From Schizochytrium sp. TIO01 (Eukaryota; Sar; Bigyra; Thraustochytrida; Thraustochytriidae), in contig SMSO01000035.1 of the NCBI GenBank assembly GCA_004764695.1, positions 1,362,001-1,426,000 on the forward strand: a stretch of 64,000 nucleotides of DNA. The letters are read 5' to 3'. The notes below the pieces were generated by a model, which made no database searches, was not told the origin of the DNA, and saw only the letters and a list, made by a program, of their open reading frames with translations. The position numbers and the translations under genes were made by a program. Below, piece after piece: positions 40,886-52,159 of the stretch (its first letter is position 1; every line of letters begins with the position of its first letter).

Positions 40886-43063
40886 ATGTCCTCATCCTCA
40901 TCATCTTCTTTCGATGCTGCTGTCGTTGATTTGCTTGACGATGATCAAAGTGAGCCTGAACAGTTAGAACAGTCAGGTCTTTCGGTTCAACAATGTTTCG
41001 CGAATGGTAACGTGCAAAATAAACGACGACGACGGTCTTGGAAAGGACTGGACATGTCACTTTCCTCCGATTCCGAGAGCGAGGATGGGATGTCTTTTGG
41101 AGTTTGCTCAAGTCTACAAACCCAGTCAGTAGCATGTAAATTTTCTATGCAAGCAATGCCATCATCATCATCGTCATCATCACCACAACCATCATCACCT
41201 TTATCCACTCGGGCTACAGACGTCAAATCCCTCGAATCGTTCAGATCATGTGAAGGAAGCCCAGCTCGAGTCACCACACAAACTTTACAAACAGTGACTA
41301 TTTCATCACCATGCAATAGCTTAGTAGTTACTCCTGAAAGGCCAAAAATATTACAAGATGATGGAAAGAACGAGGTAATATCGCTCCTCTCAACAGGCTA
41401 TAATAAAATGCCTCCAGCTTACGCTCGTAAGGCATTGAGCCCGGTCAGTCTAATGTCAGTATCACCACTCGGCTCCCCTACCCGCAAGCGTTCTCGTTCA
41501 CTAACAGGTTCTGACAAAACAAATGATCAAGGCCATTTAACCACTCTGGGCGCAATCGAGCGACAAAGCGTGGCAGCCGCAGATTTAGAATTAGACAGCC
41601 CAATCAAACGGTCTAAATCATCTGGAATGACTGATCTCCTATTAAGTGATGACAGTAGCCCTGAGTCATCACCTAGAAAGGACTCGTCATCTATATTTCC
41701 AGTTCGTTATAGTTCCAATGCGCAAATGTATCGGTCCGTATCATCAACAGCTCAATCTGCAAGACCTACTTCTTCATCTGCATCATCACAAGACCACATC
41801 CCCCCATCATCGTTGATTCAGGTTTCTACAGAAATGAGCATGCCTATAGATCTTCTCAACAAGGCCACTGTAACTACCAAAATCACGAAACGTACTGGCA
41901 AGCCCAAGGCTCATGCTCTTAATGAAAGCGCAAGCTTAGCAGTAAATAACGATGAGACTAGTGAAAAGCCTCTTACAAAACGGGAACTGAAACGTATTGA
42001 AAAGGAGACGAAAGCTCGGCAGACAAAAGAGGCCAAGCTTGGTGAAAAAGTTAGAAAAGGAGCGTTTGCTAAACGAGAACTCCTTGTCAGTTTTAGTCAT
42101 GAGATGAGTAAATCGGCTTTAGGCCATGCTTTGCAAGGTGCGTGCCTCGCGGAAGAATTTAACTTCAAAGTTGATCCTGCTCTGAGCGATGCACCAGGTA
42201 TGATTATTTTTAGTCAGTATTCGTTGGAGCCTTCGGATGAGACAAAAGGTGGATTCAAGCTTAAAGATGATAAGCTAGAACCAATTATAGACTCAAAGAA
42301 GGAACCTAGTCCGGTTGGCAAGGGTGTGCTTCTTTTTTGGGACTCAAATGATTTCATTACTCGATTGTGTACAGATCAGCACGGTTATCAAGCTCTCGAA
42401 GAGGTGGTGCAGTCAGCTCGTCATTGTTGGTCACGCCTCGTAGAAACCAGGCCTCGCAATCCACTCACTGACGGTGCACCGAAAATTATTGTCATCTTCT
42501 GTGGGATGAACGACGCAATTCTTGAAAAACAAAAAGCGAAGAAACGGGAGAATGGTAGCGAGTTTGTAAACTATAAGCGTGCATCTCAAAATGGATTGTC
42601 CGATGCATTGGCTTGGTTGTTGATTGCATATGATATCGACAGTCGCCTTTTGCCTCAAGGAACAGACAAGGCATCTGATTGCTTCAAAGAGTTTGTTGGC
42701 GCAACCCTGGAAACTTTGCATTATCAGGAGCCGTTACCTGTTGAGATTCTCAGCGAATTCAAAAAGCAAAATACGGGTCAAGCAACCGAATGGGGTATGG
42801 ATAGCGAAAGAGATGATTTCATTTTGCACAGTTGGTATCTTATGCTGCGTTGTTTGATTGGTGATATTGAAGCGCGGCGCCTAATTAAGCATTATCCGTG
42901 TGCTCGACTTTTACTAGATGCTTACGATGATCCCAATTTGAGTGTCAAAGAAAAGGAAGAGCTTGTTGCTGACATTCTCCGCCCTAATACTAGACAGCTA
43001 AAAACTTCTCGCAACCTATACCGTATGTTAACCTCCGAAGACCCTAATCTTCTTCTAAAATAA
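40886..43063 (+). CDS. EME1/MMS4-like non-catalytic subunit of the MUS81 endonuclease
   Basis: 725 residues, ATG start. MUS81-EME1 cuts branched DNA (forks, nicked Holliday junctions); EME1 is the partner lacking nuclease residues. Residues 1-320 are disordered and rich in Ser/Asp (MSSSSSSSFDAAVVDLLDDD; SDDSSPESSPRKDSS; SPTRKRSRS). A charged helix at about 363-395 (KRELKRIEKETKARQTKE) matches the helix that precedes the ERCC4-like fold in EME1. The fold follows at about 395-590 (LLFWDSNDF, KIIVIFCGMNDAILEKQ). I see no ERKxxxD catalytic motif, as expected. The C-terminus has the helix-hairpin-helix region (YPCARLLLDAYDDP, SVKEKEELVADILRP) and ends SRNLYRMLTSEDPN, like EME1's last helix. Longer than human EME1 (570) because of the N-terminus. 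Identified by motif order, not close similarity. Confidence 0.72.
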   Translation: MSSSSSSSFDAAVVDLLDDDQSEPEQLEQSGLSVQQCFANGNVQNKRRRRSWKGLDMSLSSDSESEDGMSFGVCSSLQTQSVACKFSMQAMPSSSSSSSPQPSSPLSTRATDVKSLESFRSCEGSPARVTTQTLQTVTISSPCNSLVVTPERPKILQDDGKNEVISLLSTGYNKMPPAYARKALSPVSLMSVSPLGSPTRKRSRSLTGSDKTNDQGHLTTLGAIERQSVAAADLELDSPIKRSKSSGMTDLLLSDDSSPESSPRKDSSSIFPVRYSSNAQMYRSVSSTAQSARPTSSSASSQDHIPPSSLIQVSTEMSMPIDLLNKATVTTKITKRTGKPKAHALNESASLAVNNDETSEKPLTKRELKRIEKETKARQTKEAKLGEKVRKGAFAKRELLVSFSHEMSKSALGHALQGACLAEEFNFKVDPALSDAPGMIIFSQYSLEPSDETKGGFKLKDDKLEPIIDSKKEPSPVGKGVLLFWDSNDFITRLCTDQHGYQALEEVVQSARHCWSRLVETRPRNPLTDGAPKIIVIFCGMNDAILEKQKAKKRENGSEFVNYKRASQNGLSDALAWLLIAYDIDSRLLPQGTDKASDCFKEFVGATLETLHYQEPLPVEILSEFKKQNTGQATEWGMDSERDDFILHSWYLMLRCLIGDIEARRLIKHYPCARLLLDAYDDPNLSVKEKEELVADILRPNTRQLKTSRNLYRMLTSEDPNLLLK

Positions 43064-43336
43064 TGAAACACTACTGTGAAGTGATGTAATGTGGAATTAG
43101 AAATTTTTTTGGTGTACTGTATATGTTCTTCAATTCAGGAGAACGTTGCCAATGATCATAACACCGAATCGCCCTAACCCAGATGCATTACTGGGGTTCG
43201 GAAAACTGATTTGAGTGTGAGAGATTGAGATGAACATCCGAAAGAGAAGATTAATTGATGTGTTTTTATATGAAAGTATGAAAAGCAAGTAAGAAAGAAG
43301 AGCAAGTGAGAAATAAACATTTATACGCGCCACCCA

Positions 43337-44064
43337 TCATCCCATCATTCCCATACCGGCATCATGGAAGTTGTCTTTTGCTTCGCGAAACTTGTTCTCA
43401 AGTCTGCATACTTCATCAGTAAGTGAAGCGGTTGCTTCCCGTACAGCATCTAAGGAGGTCATGCTGCCATCTGTCCGAACCTTCATCTCGATCAAATTTT
43501 CCAAGGGATGGGGGTGGCGGTAGCCTGCAAAACGGACGCTGCCATTCTCCAATAGTTTCCTGTAGAATCAGTCAGCAATCAGCACAGATAACGTGTTAGT
43601 GTAAAAGGGCTTCGATAGATTGGCTGGCCCAAATCTTATCAAACTTACATGCGCAAGATGTTGCCGAGAGTGTGATCCTCCTTTACGAAGATAAAATCTG
43701 CAGAGTTTACAATTTTGCTATCAACCTTGTAGCCAACCCTGTATTAAAATCAAACCAAATTTACATATTAAACGCCACGAACAAGCTTTGCGTTAGCATT
43801 ACTGTTGCTCTTCTACCGTGCACGCATATTTATCCTTCCAGAGCGTTTTTGCCCTCCCTACTAGTAGCATGGCCATAAAAGAAAAACAGCAAACCGAAGC
43901 GAAGTTCTTTCATGCGCGAAAAGCCTTCTTTAAGATTCCTATCACATGCAGCAGCTTCTCCATGCGCGAACGCTTCGAACCGTCGAATGCGCTGCAATTT
44001 TTACCTACTTCACCTCGGTGTTCTCGTCAAGGAGCACCGATTCTTCTCTGTCGGGGGCGTTCAT
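43337..44064 (-). CDS. RPB11: RNA polymerase II subunit RPB11, three exons
   Basis: join of 44009-44064, 43649-43738 and 43337-43559 on the minus strand, giving 122 residues. RPB11 pairs with RPB3 in the alpha-like assembly platform of Pol II. Exon 1 begins MNAPDREESVLL, the classic RPB11 N-terminus. Exon 2 holds FVKEDHTLGNILRM (36-49) and exon 3 FAGYRHPHPLEN (59-70), the two signature blocks. The C-terminal helix RLENKFREAKDNF follows. Intron 1 (43739-44008, 270 nt) runs GTAGGT...TACAG; intron 2 (43560-43648, 89 nt) runs GTAAGT...TACAG. Both keep frame (AA/G and AT/G codon splits). Length matches RPB11 elsewhere (about 115-120). The HPLE block and MNAPD start favour RPB11 over RPAC2. It converges with EME1 over a 273-bp spacer. 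Confidence 0.92.
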
Positions 44065-44918
44065 CTTGCCTGTTTGCCGCCGATGGCGTGTCTTGGAGAG
44101 GCCTTCTCTGCGTTCTCAAGAGATCCTCGCTAAGGAGGATATTAGCAGGCTATGAAATATGTCTGGTGCGTACGAAGGACTCTGTTCGCAGCACGCTCGA
44201 GAGCGCTTTGCGCTCGTTGGTGGCCTACTCTATAAACAAAGTTGCCAGAGTCTCACTAAACATCTTCTTCTATTACTAAGTCAGCAACTGTCAACGCCGA
44301 AGTGACTTATACAGATCAACAAGTAGGCTATACCATTGTATAAACTAGTTATATACCGAATAAATCACTTGCGGTAGCTATGACGATTGTAGGTGGACGC
44401 AACAAAGTGAGTTATAGAATGTTAAAGTGCCTTGTGGGTGGCTATAGACTATTGTAGATGTTGGTTTAAGGCTGTTCTGAAGGACGCTATAAGTCACTTG
44501 GAGGGAACAGGTATATCTTGATAGTAAAGGAAAGAGATATACAGTGCAGATGAGATCTTTGCAAGTGAAGTATAGTGAAAATAGTATATAGTACGATAGC
44601 CCAGGATTCCACTGAAGCTGACTTTTGTTGGCACTCCAACTCCGTCGCAGGATCAGCAGCAGACCCCGATTCTGTGCTAATCCTCTCGCTGAGGTGCAAC
44701 AGCTTGGGAAGGCCGAGAGCCCTTTGTTCTTAATTTTGACGTGGTGCTTTGTGGGGTGTTCCTTCAGGTCGAACGTGCTGTTTGAACCTGAGTTGAAGAA
44801 AACTCGATCGGTCTGCAAGGGCCAGGCAGCACTGCGCGGACAACGTGGCAAAATAGCGGCACGTAAAGGCGTGCTGTGCTAACAAACTTTGGGTAGTGTT
44901 TTTGAGGGTTAAATCAAG
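44065..44918. promoter_or_regulatory. Divergent intergenic region between RPB11 and VTI1
   Basis: 854 bp separating two divergent spliced genes. Frames at 44378-44882 are open on both strands but show no family features and probably lie in promoter or 5' UTR. No motif is distinctive. Confidence 0.5.
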
Positions 44919-45780
44919 ATGTTTAGCTCCTATGAGGCCGAGTTTGAGACCATTGTGGAGGCAGTGCGTGAAGGCTTGTCGCAGGTAGACTCTCTTCAAG
45001 ATAATTCCGCCAAGAGACGTAGTACCCTGCGTCAATGTGAACTCGACCTTGGACAAGCAGAGTCTCTCGTTCGTCAGATGAACATTGAGGTGCGCACTGA
45101 TCCCAGCCCTGCGTAAGTTTCTATCATGCATATTGACAACACGATTGTGTTTGAGACCTATCATTGAGCAGACGACTAACATAGATTGTTGTGTGAGGGG
45201 ATTGAGGATGTACAGCTTAAAGCGCAAGCTTACAACTCACAAGGATGCTCTTAAATCTCTTCGTCAGGAATACACAGGTGTTCAGCAAAAGAGTGAGCGC
45301 CAGGATCTATTTGATTCTCGTACCGCTGGAGGCAGCAGTGAGCCTTTGATCTCATACACTCGCGCTGCGGAACAGGATCGCTCCCGATTCTCAGAGGTTA
45401 CTGCTCGTATGGAGCGATCAAACGAATCTCTCCTTCAAACTCGCCAAGTGTTGGCTGAGACTGAAGATGTGGCGCTGAGTATTTCTGAAAACCTTGAGCA
45501 GAATCGCGCGACAATTATTGGAGCACACGAGCGTGTCACTTTGACGAGCGGACTAATTGGTGGCGCAAATCAGATTTTGCGCCGGATGCGTCAGCGGGAG
45601 CATCGCCGTAAGATTCTGCTTACGTTTCTGATTCTTTTGATGATTTTTGTCATCATTATGATCCTTGTGAATGCTCTCAAATCAAATTCTTCGTCGTCTT
45701 CTTATATCCCGACGATCCCTCCTTCACCGACTACAGTGACGACCCCGGTACCGACATCATCTCCAACACCGTTTCCATAA
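44919..45780 (+). CDS. VTI1: Vti1-type Qb-SNARE, two exons, with a long luminal tail
   Basis: join of 44919-45112 and 45207-45780, giving 255 residues. Vti1 SNAREs act in Golgi, endosome and vacuole fusion. Residues 1-95 are the Vti1 N-terminal three-helix domain (YEAEFETIVEAVREGL; VRQMNIEVRTDPSPA; MYSLKRKL). The SNARE motif spans about 130-190 (ETEDVALSISENLEQNRATI). A gapless alignment from the ETE block to animal VTI1A puts Asn164 at the zero layer, where Gln is usual in Qb SNAREs and Asp occurs in VTI1A. A TM anchor lies at about 200-221 (ILLTFLILLMIFVIIMILV). Unlike most tail-anchored SNAREs, 34 Ser/Thr/Pro-rich residues follow it. The intron (94 nt) has GTAAGT, a GACTAAC branch-like site at 45174-45180, and TTGAG acceptor; phase keeps frame. 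The acceptor choice is supported by domain continuity. Confidence 0.87.
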
Positions 45781-48700
45781 CTTTTGGGAATTTCTCATTT
45801 TGCTTTAAAGTAACATATATATTACCAAGCCCACATTTTTTATTTTTTTTTTGTAGCGTGCAATGCTTAAATAGAGCACTGCTGTGGCCGAATTCCTAGC
45901 GGTTTTCATGACATATTATACATAATGCTATTCTGGGAATTTAATATTCATACCAACGTAACAGTCTTTACATTTGAAGACAATCGGTGAGAAGTGAGTG
46001 AGGAACTCTACGAAAAATAAAAATATTTCGTAGAAGGTGATTAATAAAAGCCCAGAAAATTTCTGTAATTCCCTCCCCGTTCGGTAAAAAAACAAACATA
46101 AAAAATTGTCTCTGCAAAAACAAGTAATAAAGAAAGAAAACGTTTGGCCTTCGAGTTATCATAATCATGCAGATGGAGGCAATTGAGTATCTACTTGTAC
46201 CATGAGAACCTCGTCTCGTTGTGCACTGGAAAAGTTTTACTTTGAAACAAATCAGTATAATAATATCATTTTCATATTGCAGCTATTACGTGTAAATAAC
46301 ACTATTATTCAATTCTTCCCATTCAGGATAAGCAAACTATATGAAGGTGGTCGTTCCTATATTATTCTTCATCGTTGTTCTCGCTCGTCAGAGGCAAGTC
46401 CTTCAATTCATTTGGCTTGGGTAGAAACTCACTTGGGAAGTCAAAACAACCACTCATTAAACTTCATCCTGTGTCTTCGCTAGGTGGTTCTTGAATGTTT
46501 ATATGCTGTTGCTGCTTGTTTCGTCGGGGAATTCCCTCGCCGACGGTATCACGCCAATCGAAAGTAAAGTTCTCGTATCCTCGTGCTCTTAGAGAAAGCT
46601 AGTCAAACAACGGCCTCGAACCTTGGTTGGTTAAGCTAGCGGGGTCCCAATTCGCGGTCTCGTCGACAACCTCAGTGCCTCGTAACCTGAAATTCACAAT
46701 GTTGAACTCAGTTCAACTCAATTCAGACCAAATCGAGGCTGCCAGACTATTTTTCGTTGTAGAGAATATCAACTCATGGGTAAATCAACCATGGTCATGA
46801 GTTTAATCATGCAATTGCTTCTCGGGCAGAAGCCTAGTTTACGTTCAATCAGATCAACATGGCTATCTCGAATAGGGCTTTTGCCCGCTCTCGAATGCTC
46901 GTATTAAAAGCTCGGAGTCGTACGCATCGGGTCTTCATTACATCTCTATGTTAATAGTGTAGTAGGCAGGACCACGATGGTCTCGACCCTTCCCGGAAAA
47001 ACAGACAAAGAGACAGATTCTCAGGTTCAAATAGTCAAAGTATGCTGGCGAAAGAGGTAGGTAGACACAGTCGCTAGTTTTGATTGCGAACATTGGGATT
47101 GGCATCATGAAAAGTCAGTGAAGCATAATTACAGAGACATTTGGCAGACTTTGAGCGCGGTGTATTTGCGTCTCGTCAATTATACTCTGATTCCTCTATT
47201 GTGTGAAGATGATGAGAAAAGGAAACCAGGGAAAGAAAAGAAAAGAAAGAAATGACTCTACCATAAGTCACGAAAGTAAAGTAATGTTTTAAAACCCTTT
47301 TAATCTTTAAGAAAATGGAAAAATACTTATTAAAAAATTACAATGTATATAATAATTATTATTTAATATCACAACATAATATGATTCTAATATGGCTAAC
47401 TTGAAAGACTGCTACCAGATGCAACAAGCCTAAAGCTTAACTAGAGATGGGTGATTATTTTGGCTGAAGTTTCTACCCAAGTCAAAGCATTGCAAAATTT
47501 TGTCTTCAACCAGTATAAGCGACGCTGGGAATAAAAGCGTATATGTTGTTATTTTTTAATTTTTTGTTGAGGAAAACAGTTGCCCATTTTGTTGGAGCGG
47601 TTTAGCTACATGTGTGATCCTTTCACGTTGCTGAAAGATACAGCCAGGTTTCCTTGTGATGCATGCATACGGCTAAGTGCTCTTCTTTAAATAAACAATA
47701 AAAAATGAACCCAATGTCTAAAAACACTTGGACCTCACTTACCCTAGAAATTGAATGAGTTTGATCAGCTGTAGTTGTCTTCAAACCAAATATCAATGTC
47801 CAGGCAAGCTTGGTGCTATCTTACGTTTATATAATATGATAAAATTTCTTTATTTCTGACACATTTATGTTTGCTAGCTTCGATAGAATACTGTCAGAAA
47901 TAATTATACTTTACATTGTACTATTCAATGGTTTAATTCCTAGCATTACACGTTATTCGGGAGGTGTACAGATATTTACGTCTTTAATTTTACTGCAACC
48001 TATTTGAGGTATGACTCGTAATGCAAGGTGACAAAATGTAGTCAATATTTCAAATCGTGTCCGATCGTCAACTAACTTCACACATTTCATTCCTGCCATA
48101 TAATATTTGTGGCATTTAGAAAAGAAAAGAAAAGAGAAGAGATAAGGTCTCGTTTGTTCATGATTTACATTTTTGATTGCTTGCGTTGAAGAAGTTGCTG
48201 CTTAACTTGCGACAGCCAGTCTAGACATCTGATGCGATCTCTTTATTTTCTTTTTCTTCAAGGAAACGTAAAGCAGATGTTCATTATCATGATCGGAGCA
48301 ACCGTCGTCCCATGGCGTTTGATAAACAAACTGCGGATTGAACAACACGTGAAGATTTCAATTATTCCCACCAAGCTGCATCAGTACAAGATTAAGAACT
48401 GACTCAATACTTACCCTGGTGGCATGGTTGATTTAGTGTTAGTACTCGGGATAGCCTTTATGCTACAAACTAGCAATTTCAACGAAACTGAAGTTTTCCA
48501 ATTTTGTCGCTCAGTTTTCTCTTATTATTTCAGACCCAGGTCAAGCTCGTGTAGTGCGTGCTTGAGGTGTTCACCGCGTGCCTTGGTGGATGCCATTCTA
48601 CCATATAGATATATATACCTCCAGTCTTTCCTTGCATGGAGGTAAAAATAAATGCGCACTTTGATGTGCTTTCGTGATCTGATGGTGTTATTAGTAGTAG

Positions 48701-50160
48701 TATTTCCTTGAAATTCTTCCTTTCAAAGACACCATAGTCCATATTCACCAGTGGGTTTTGAAAAGACCTTCCAATTCATAGACGGTCGAGAAGCAGAGCG
48801 AGAGCCATACATTAAACCATTGTTGTTGAAATCCAAGAAGCGGAGGGTGAATTTTTTCTTTCGAAAGCCACATATCATCAGGGTGAGATTGGAAATACTT
48901 CTGCTTCCTCCTGTTTGCACTGTGTTTTCCTACCATTCCTAGTAATTTCTAGTATAGAGTAGAGCATAATATAATTTTATTGAGCTTTTAAAAAAGAAAA
49001 GGGGAAAAAGAAAAGAAAAAGAGATAAAGCAATTTTACTTCTGTTAAAAAAATTAAATAACATATATATATATATATATATATTGTTGTGATGTTATGAT
49101 GGTGAAAGAATAGAATTTTTAAAGTAATTCCAGTTATAATCAGCAGCAGGTACCACGGCCTACCTATTCATTAGCAATCAACAGTCGCTTCAGAAAAAGA
49201 AATAAGTACATAGTACCAGCTAAATATTCCCCCCGATTCATTTATTGTTTAAACATTTTATTCTTAATTTCGTTTAATTTTAATTTTAAAAATAAAGCAT
49301 TTATTTGCCATTTCACCTCAAAAGTGCTTCAAGGCGTCTATTATGTATTATAACCTCAGCAGCATAATCAAGAACAGCACGAGATTGGGCGGACCCAGCC
49401 GATACTTTGAAGTACCTCGTCCAAAGGGTCTACAACTTACTACTTCTTGTTGGCCTTCCAGCTTCTTCCATCCTATGGTAGTGAGTGAGTGAGTGAGTGA
49501 GTGAGTGAGTGAATGGTCAGCCTTCCTACCATTGGCTTTGAAAGCAGCTCTCGAACTTCCTTCGAAGTCCAAGGTAAAAGAAGAATAATCAACACAGGAA
49601 CTCTCAGCAGACCGACCACCAATTGGAAACAGAATAGCAGGCACGCACTTGCGATAAAACCTGCGACTAATCCACAATATAAAGCAGTCGAGGTCCCAAA
49701 GCTTAGCTCAGACTAAGCTTTTGGGTGTGCATATACATATATATGCATGCATATCTGCCGCATCGGTGTCGAGAGCGAGGAAGCCTTAGTATCTTCTGCC
49801 TCTTAGTTGGCGTTTCACACGGCCCCCTAAAGCTCAGAGTAAACAAACAAACAAAAAGTCAGTCTAATCCTTCGCTAAAACAAATAGGACAAATAAAGCT
49901 CTAAAAAAACAAAAAACAAAAAAAAAACATAGATTTTATGTAAAAAAACTCAAACTCGAAGGAATAACACGAAAGCAAAAATTGCAAATAGGTAGCGAAA
50001 TCAAGAACGGAAGCGTCTACGAGCACCTCACCTCCCAAACTTCGAGGATCGGGTTCGAGCAGATTGTTGTTTGCTGTCCAAGCCAGACAGACAGTCAGTC
50101 AGTCGTCTTTTTGATGTGCCCAGAGGTTCCAGCTCGAAGAAAGCTTCTCAACTTAAGTCA
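45781..50160. other. Second gene desert, AT-rich part
   Basis: 4.4 kb with no recognised gene. AT-rich with A/T homopolymers, a TA run at about 49059-49082, purine tracts (GAAAAGAAAAG near 48120-48135 and 49000-49020) and a (GTGA)n array at 49481-49512. ORFs such as 46202-46483 and 48424-48645 have no family features. Confidence 0.5.
49481..49512 (+). repeat. (GTGA)n microsatellite
   Basis: About eight GTGA units; same unit as the array at 19794-19850. Confidence 0.92.
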
Positions 50161-51143
50161 ATTTAATTTCTGAATGTGGGTTGACTGGCGGTGATGGAGA
50201 TGGCCGTCGCGGCGTTGGTCACCTCCATGAATGAATGAAGAAGCGATCTACAGCAAGCAGCACTGGATTTGATGGCAGCTTTCGAGGAGCTCGCATTGCA
50301 GAGCCCAACGAAACGAACTAACTCGTGGCATGCGTGCGTCCACGACACGAGGCGGCTTTCGCGGTGCCGGCGAGCGAGCGAGCGCTTCCCTGAAAGAAGC
50401 CGCCCGCCCTGCAAGTTCTGGGCGTCGTTGGCGTCGAGCTCCAAGACCACCCATTCCGCATCTTCAGGATGCAAGCACGCAAATCCTTGGCGACTTGCTC
50501 AGTCCCAGAGGTTCGAGGTTCACAGGCTCTTCAAGAGCCGCGAGATCCTTCAGGCTACAAGAGCCTGCGGCTGCCTGCGTGGGCCCCGCCGCTCGTAGCC
50601 AACCAAGTCCTTCTCTTCTCCACGCCGAGGCGATGAAAGGGCTGTCTGTCTGACTGTCTGGCCTACAGGTTGCGAAGATCGCGGAGGTCTTCGTGGTCTC
50701 CATGCTGCTCGTCAAGAACCTGGAAGGCATGGCGAGAAGGGGAACTTGCTGTTCGTTCAGAGCAGCGCATTCGTCGCGAACTCGCGATGAGTGACCATCA
50801 TCTGATCTATCTACCTGTGCACAGCGGAGTTTTGGTCCTACGAGCCCGAGATCTTCTTCCTCGCCTGCACTGCCTTTGAGTCCTCTTGAGTCCGTCAGTG
50901 CAATCGATCGACGTTCTCTTCGGCGTCGCCGCTCTCGTCGCTGCCCAGCTCCGCCCAGCTCCTCTCCTCGTACGCCTGGCCCTTTCGAGATCTTGAAAAG
51001 ACAATCGATCGCTGCTGCTGTCGTCGAGAGCGAGGTTGTCGTGGGTTCTCTCTAGCGAGAGACTGAGATTGCAATCGGCGCCTTCGATCAAGGCATCGGC
51101 TGCACGCATGCATTTGGCACGAACCAACCATGAAGCATTCATT

Positions 51144-51727
51144 CTACAGCTCGCCAAGTGGACTTGTAGAACTCGAGTCAATTCGCCTTCGCTGAAGACA
51201 GAGAAGACGAAGAAGAGCTTTCACACAATTCACGCACGCCAAGCTTCGATTGCAGTGGTGTGCAGCAACCAACACCTTTGTCTGCTCCCATCATCATCGA
51301 CAATCTTGCCTTGCCAAATCTAAGTCTGACCTCTGCTGCAGATAGATCAGCATTGCGCTCCTCGTGCAAATTGCAGCACTCTACGGCGGCGATGCTCTCG
51401 TAAAACTCATCAGGCGAGATCCGTCTTCAAGCCACGAATGAATACGAATGAATGGATCATGATGGATGGATGGTCCAGATTGGAGGCTGAGCACACCTGC
51501 CTTGGCAAGCAAATGAATGGGTACTACCAAACTGAAGATCTCAGAACTTACACTCTCACTGGCTGGCCAGAGGTGGTGGGTAGCTGAAGAGGACCTTTTC
51601 GCAACTCGGCTGTGGAAGCCCAAGCCAAAGCGATCAGCCATTTGCCAAAACTTGAGCGGTGCGTGAAATCTGCAAGGAAGGCCCCATTGCATTGCATTGC
51701 TTCTGTTTGTGTGCTCTTCGTGCTCAT
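51144..51727 (-). CDS. Speculative three-exon small gene in a GC island
   Basis: A spliced model on the minus strand joins 51552-51727, 51331-51424 and 51144-51191 into 105 residues. Exon 1 starts at an ATG (MSTKSTQTEAMQCNGAFLAD) and ends at a GTAAGT donor. Exon 2 reads RISPDEFYESIAAVECCNLH and on to an acidic/Ala stretch. Exon 3 follows a strong polypyrimidine-CAG acceptor and ends SSSTSPLGEL. Phases agree across both joins. Weak points: the second donor is GTCAGA, the first acceptor is purine-rich (TTGAAG), and no family is recognised. A different gene model in this island is equally possible. Confidence 0.2.
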
Positions 51728-52091
51728 GTCATGTCCTACTTATGTGGTGGTGCTTGGTACCTCCTAGTTAGTTAGTATAGTAAGTGCTAAAAATGCCGTC
51801 TCCTTCTTCTTTCACAAAGGATGGAAGGAAGTACCTACAACTACTGCATTAACGTAACCTATGGGGACACAAAACTAAGTGCACCCGGTGCTACAGACAC
51901 CAGTCTACCTACTTACCGTCTCCCAGAGCCAGGAGACGGCCGATAAAGGCAACTAAATTAGTTAATTGATTCATTCATTACTTGCCCGCTTGTTTGTTTT
52001 TTAGGTTAGTTGTTTGCTTATAAATGAATATTAATTAATTAATTAATTAATTAATTAATTTTAATTGAAAGTAATATATTTATTTGTTTAC

Positions 52092-52159
52092 GATTGATCG
52101 ATCGATCGACTGATTGATTGTTTGATTGATCGATCGATCGATCGATCGATCGATTGATT
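52092..52159 (+). repeat. Compound (GATT)/(GATC) array
   Basis: Alternating runs of GATT and GATC units. The GATC runs are self-complementary (ATCGATCGAT) and may form hairpins. Preceded by a (TTAA)n run at 52031-52062. Confidence 0.92.

Noticed and set aside
50163-50730. Minus-strand frames of about 90-100 codons in the GC island
   Set aside because: Several frames are open at once because GC-rich sequence has few stops, and the apparent starts are not ATG. Only a weak spliced model was kept nearby.
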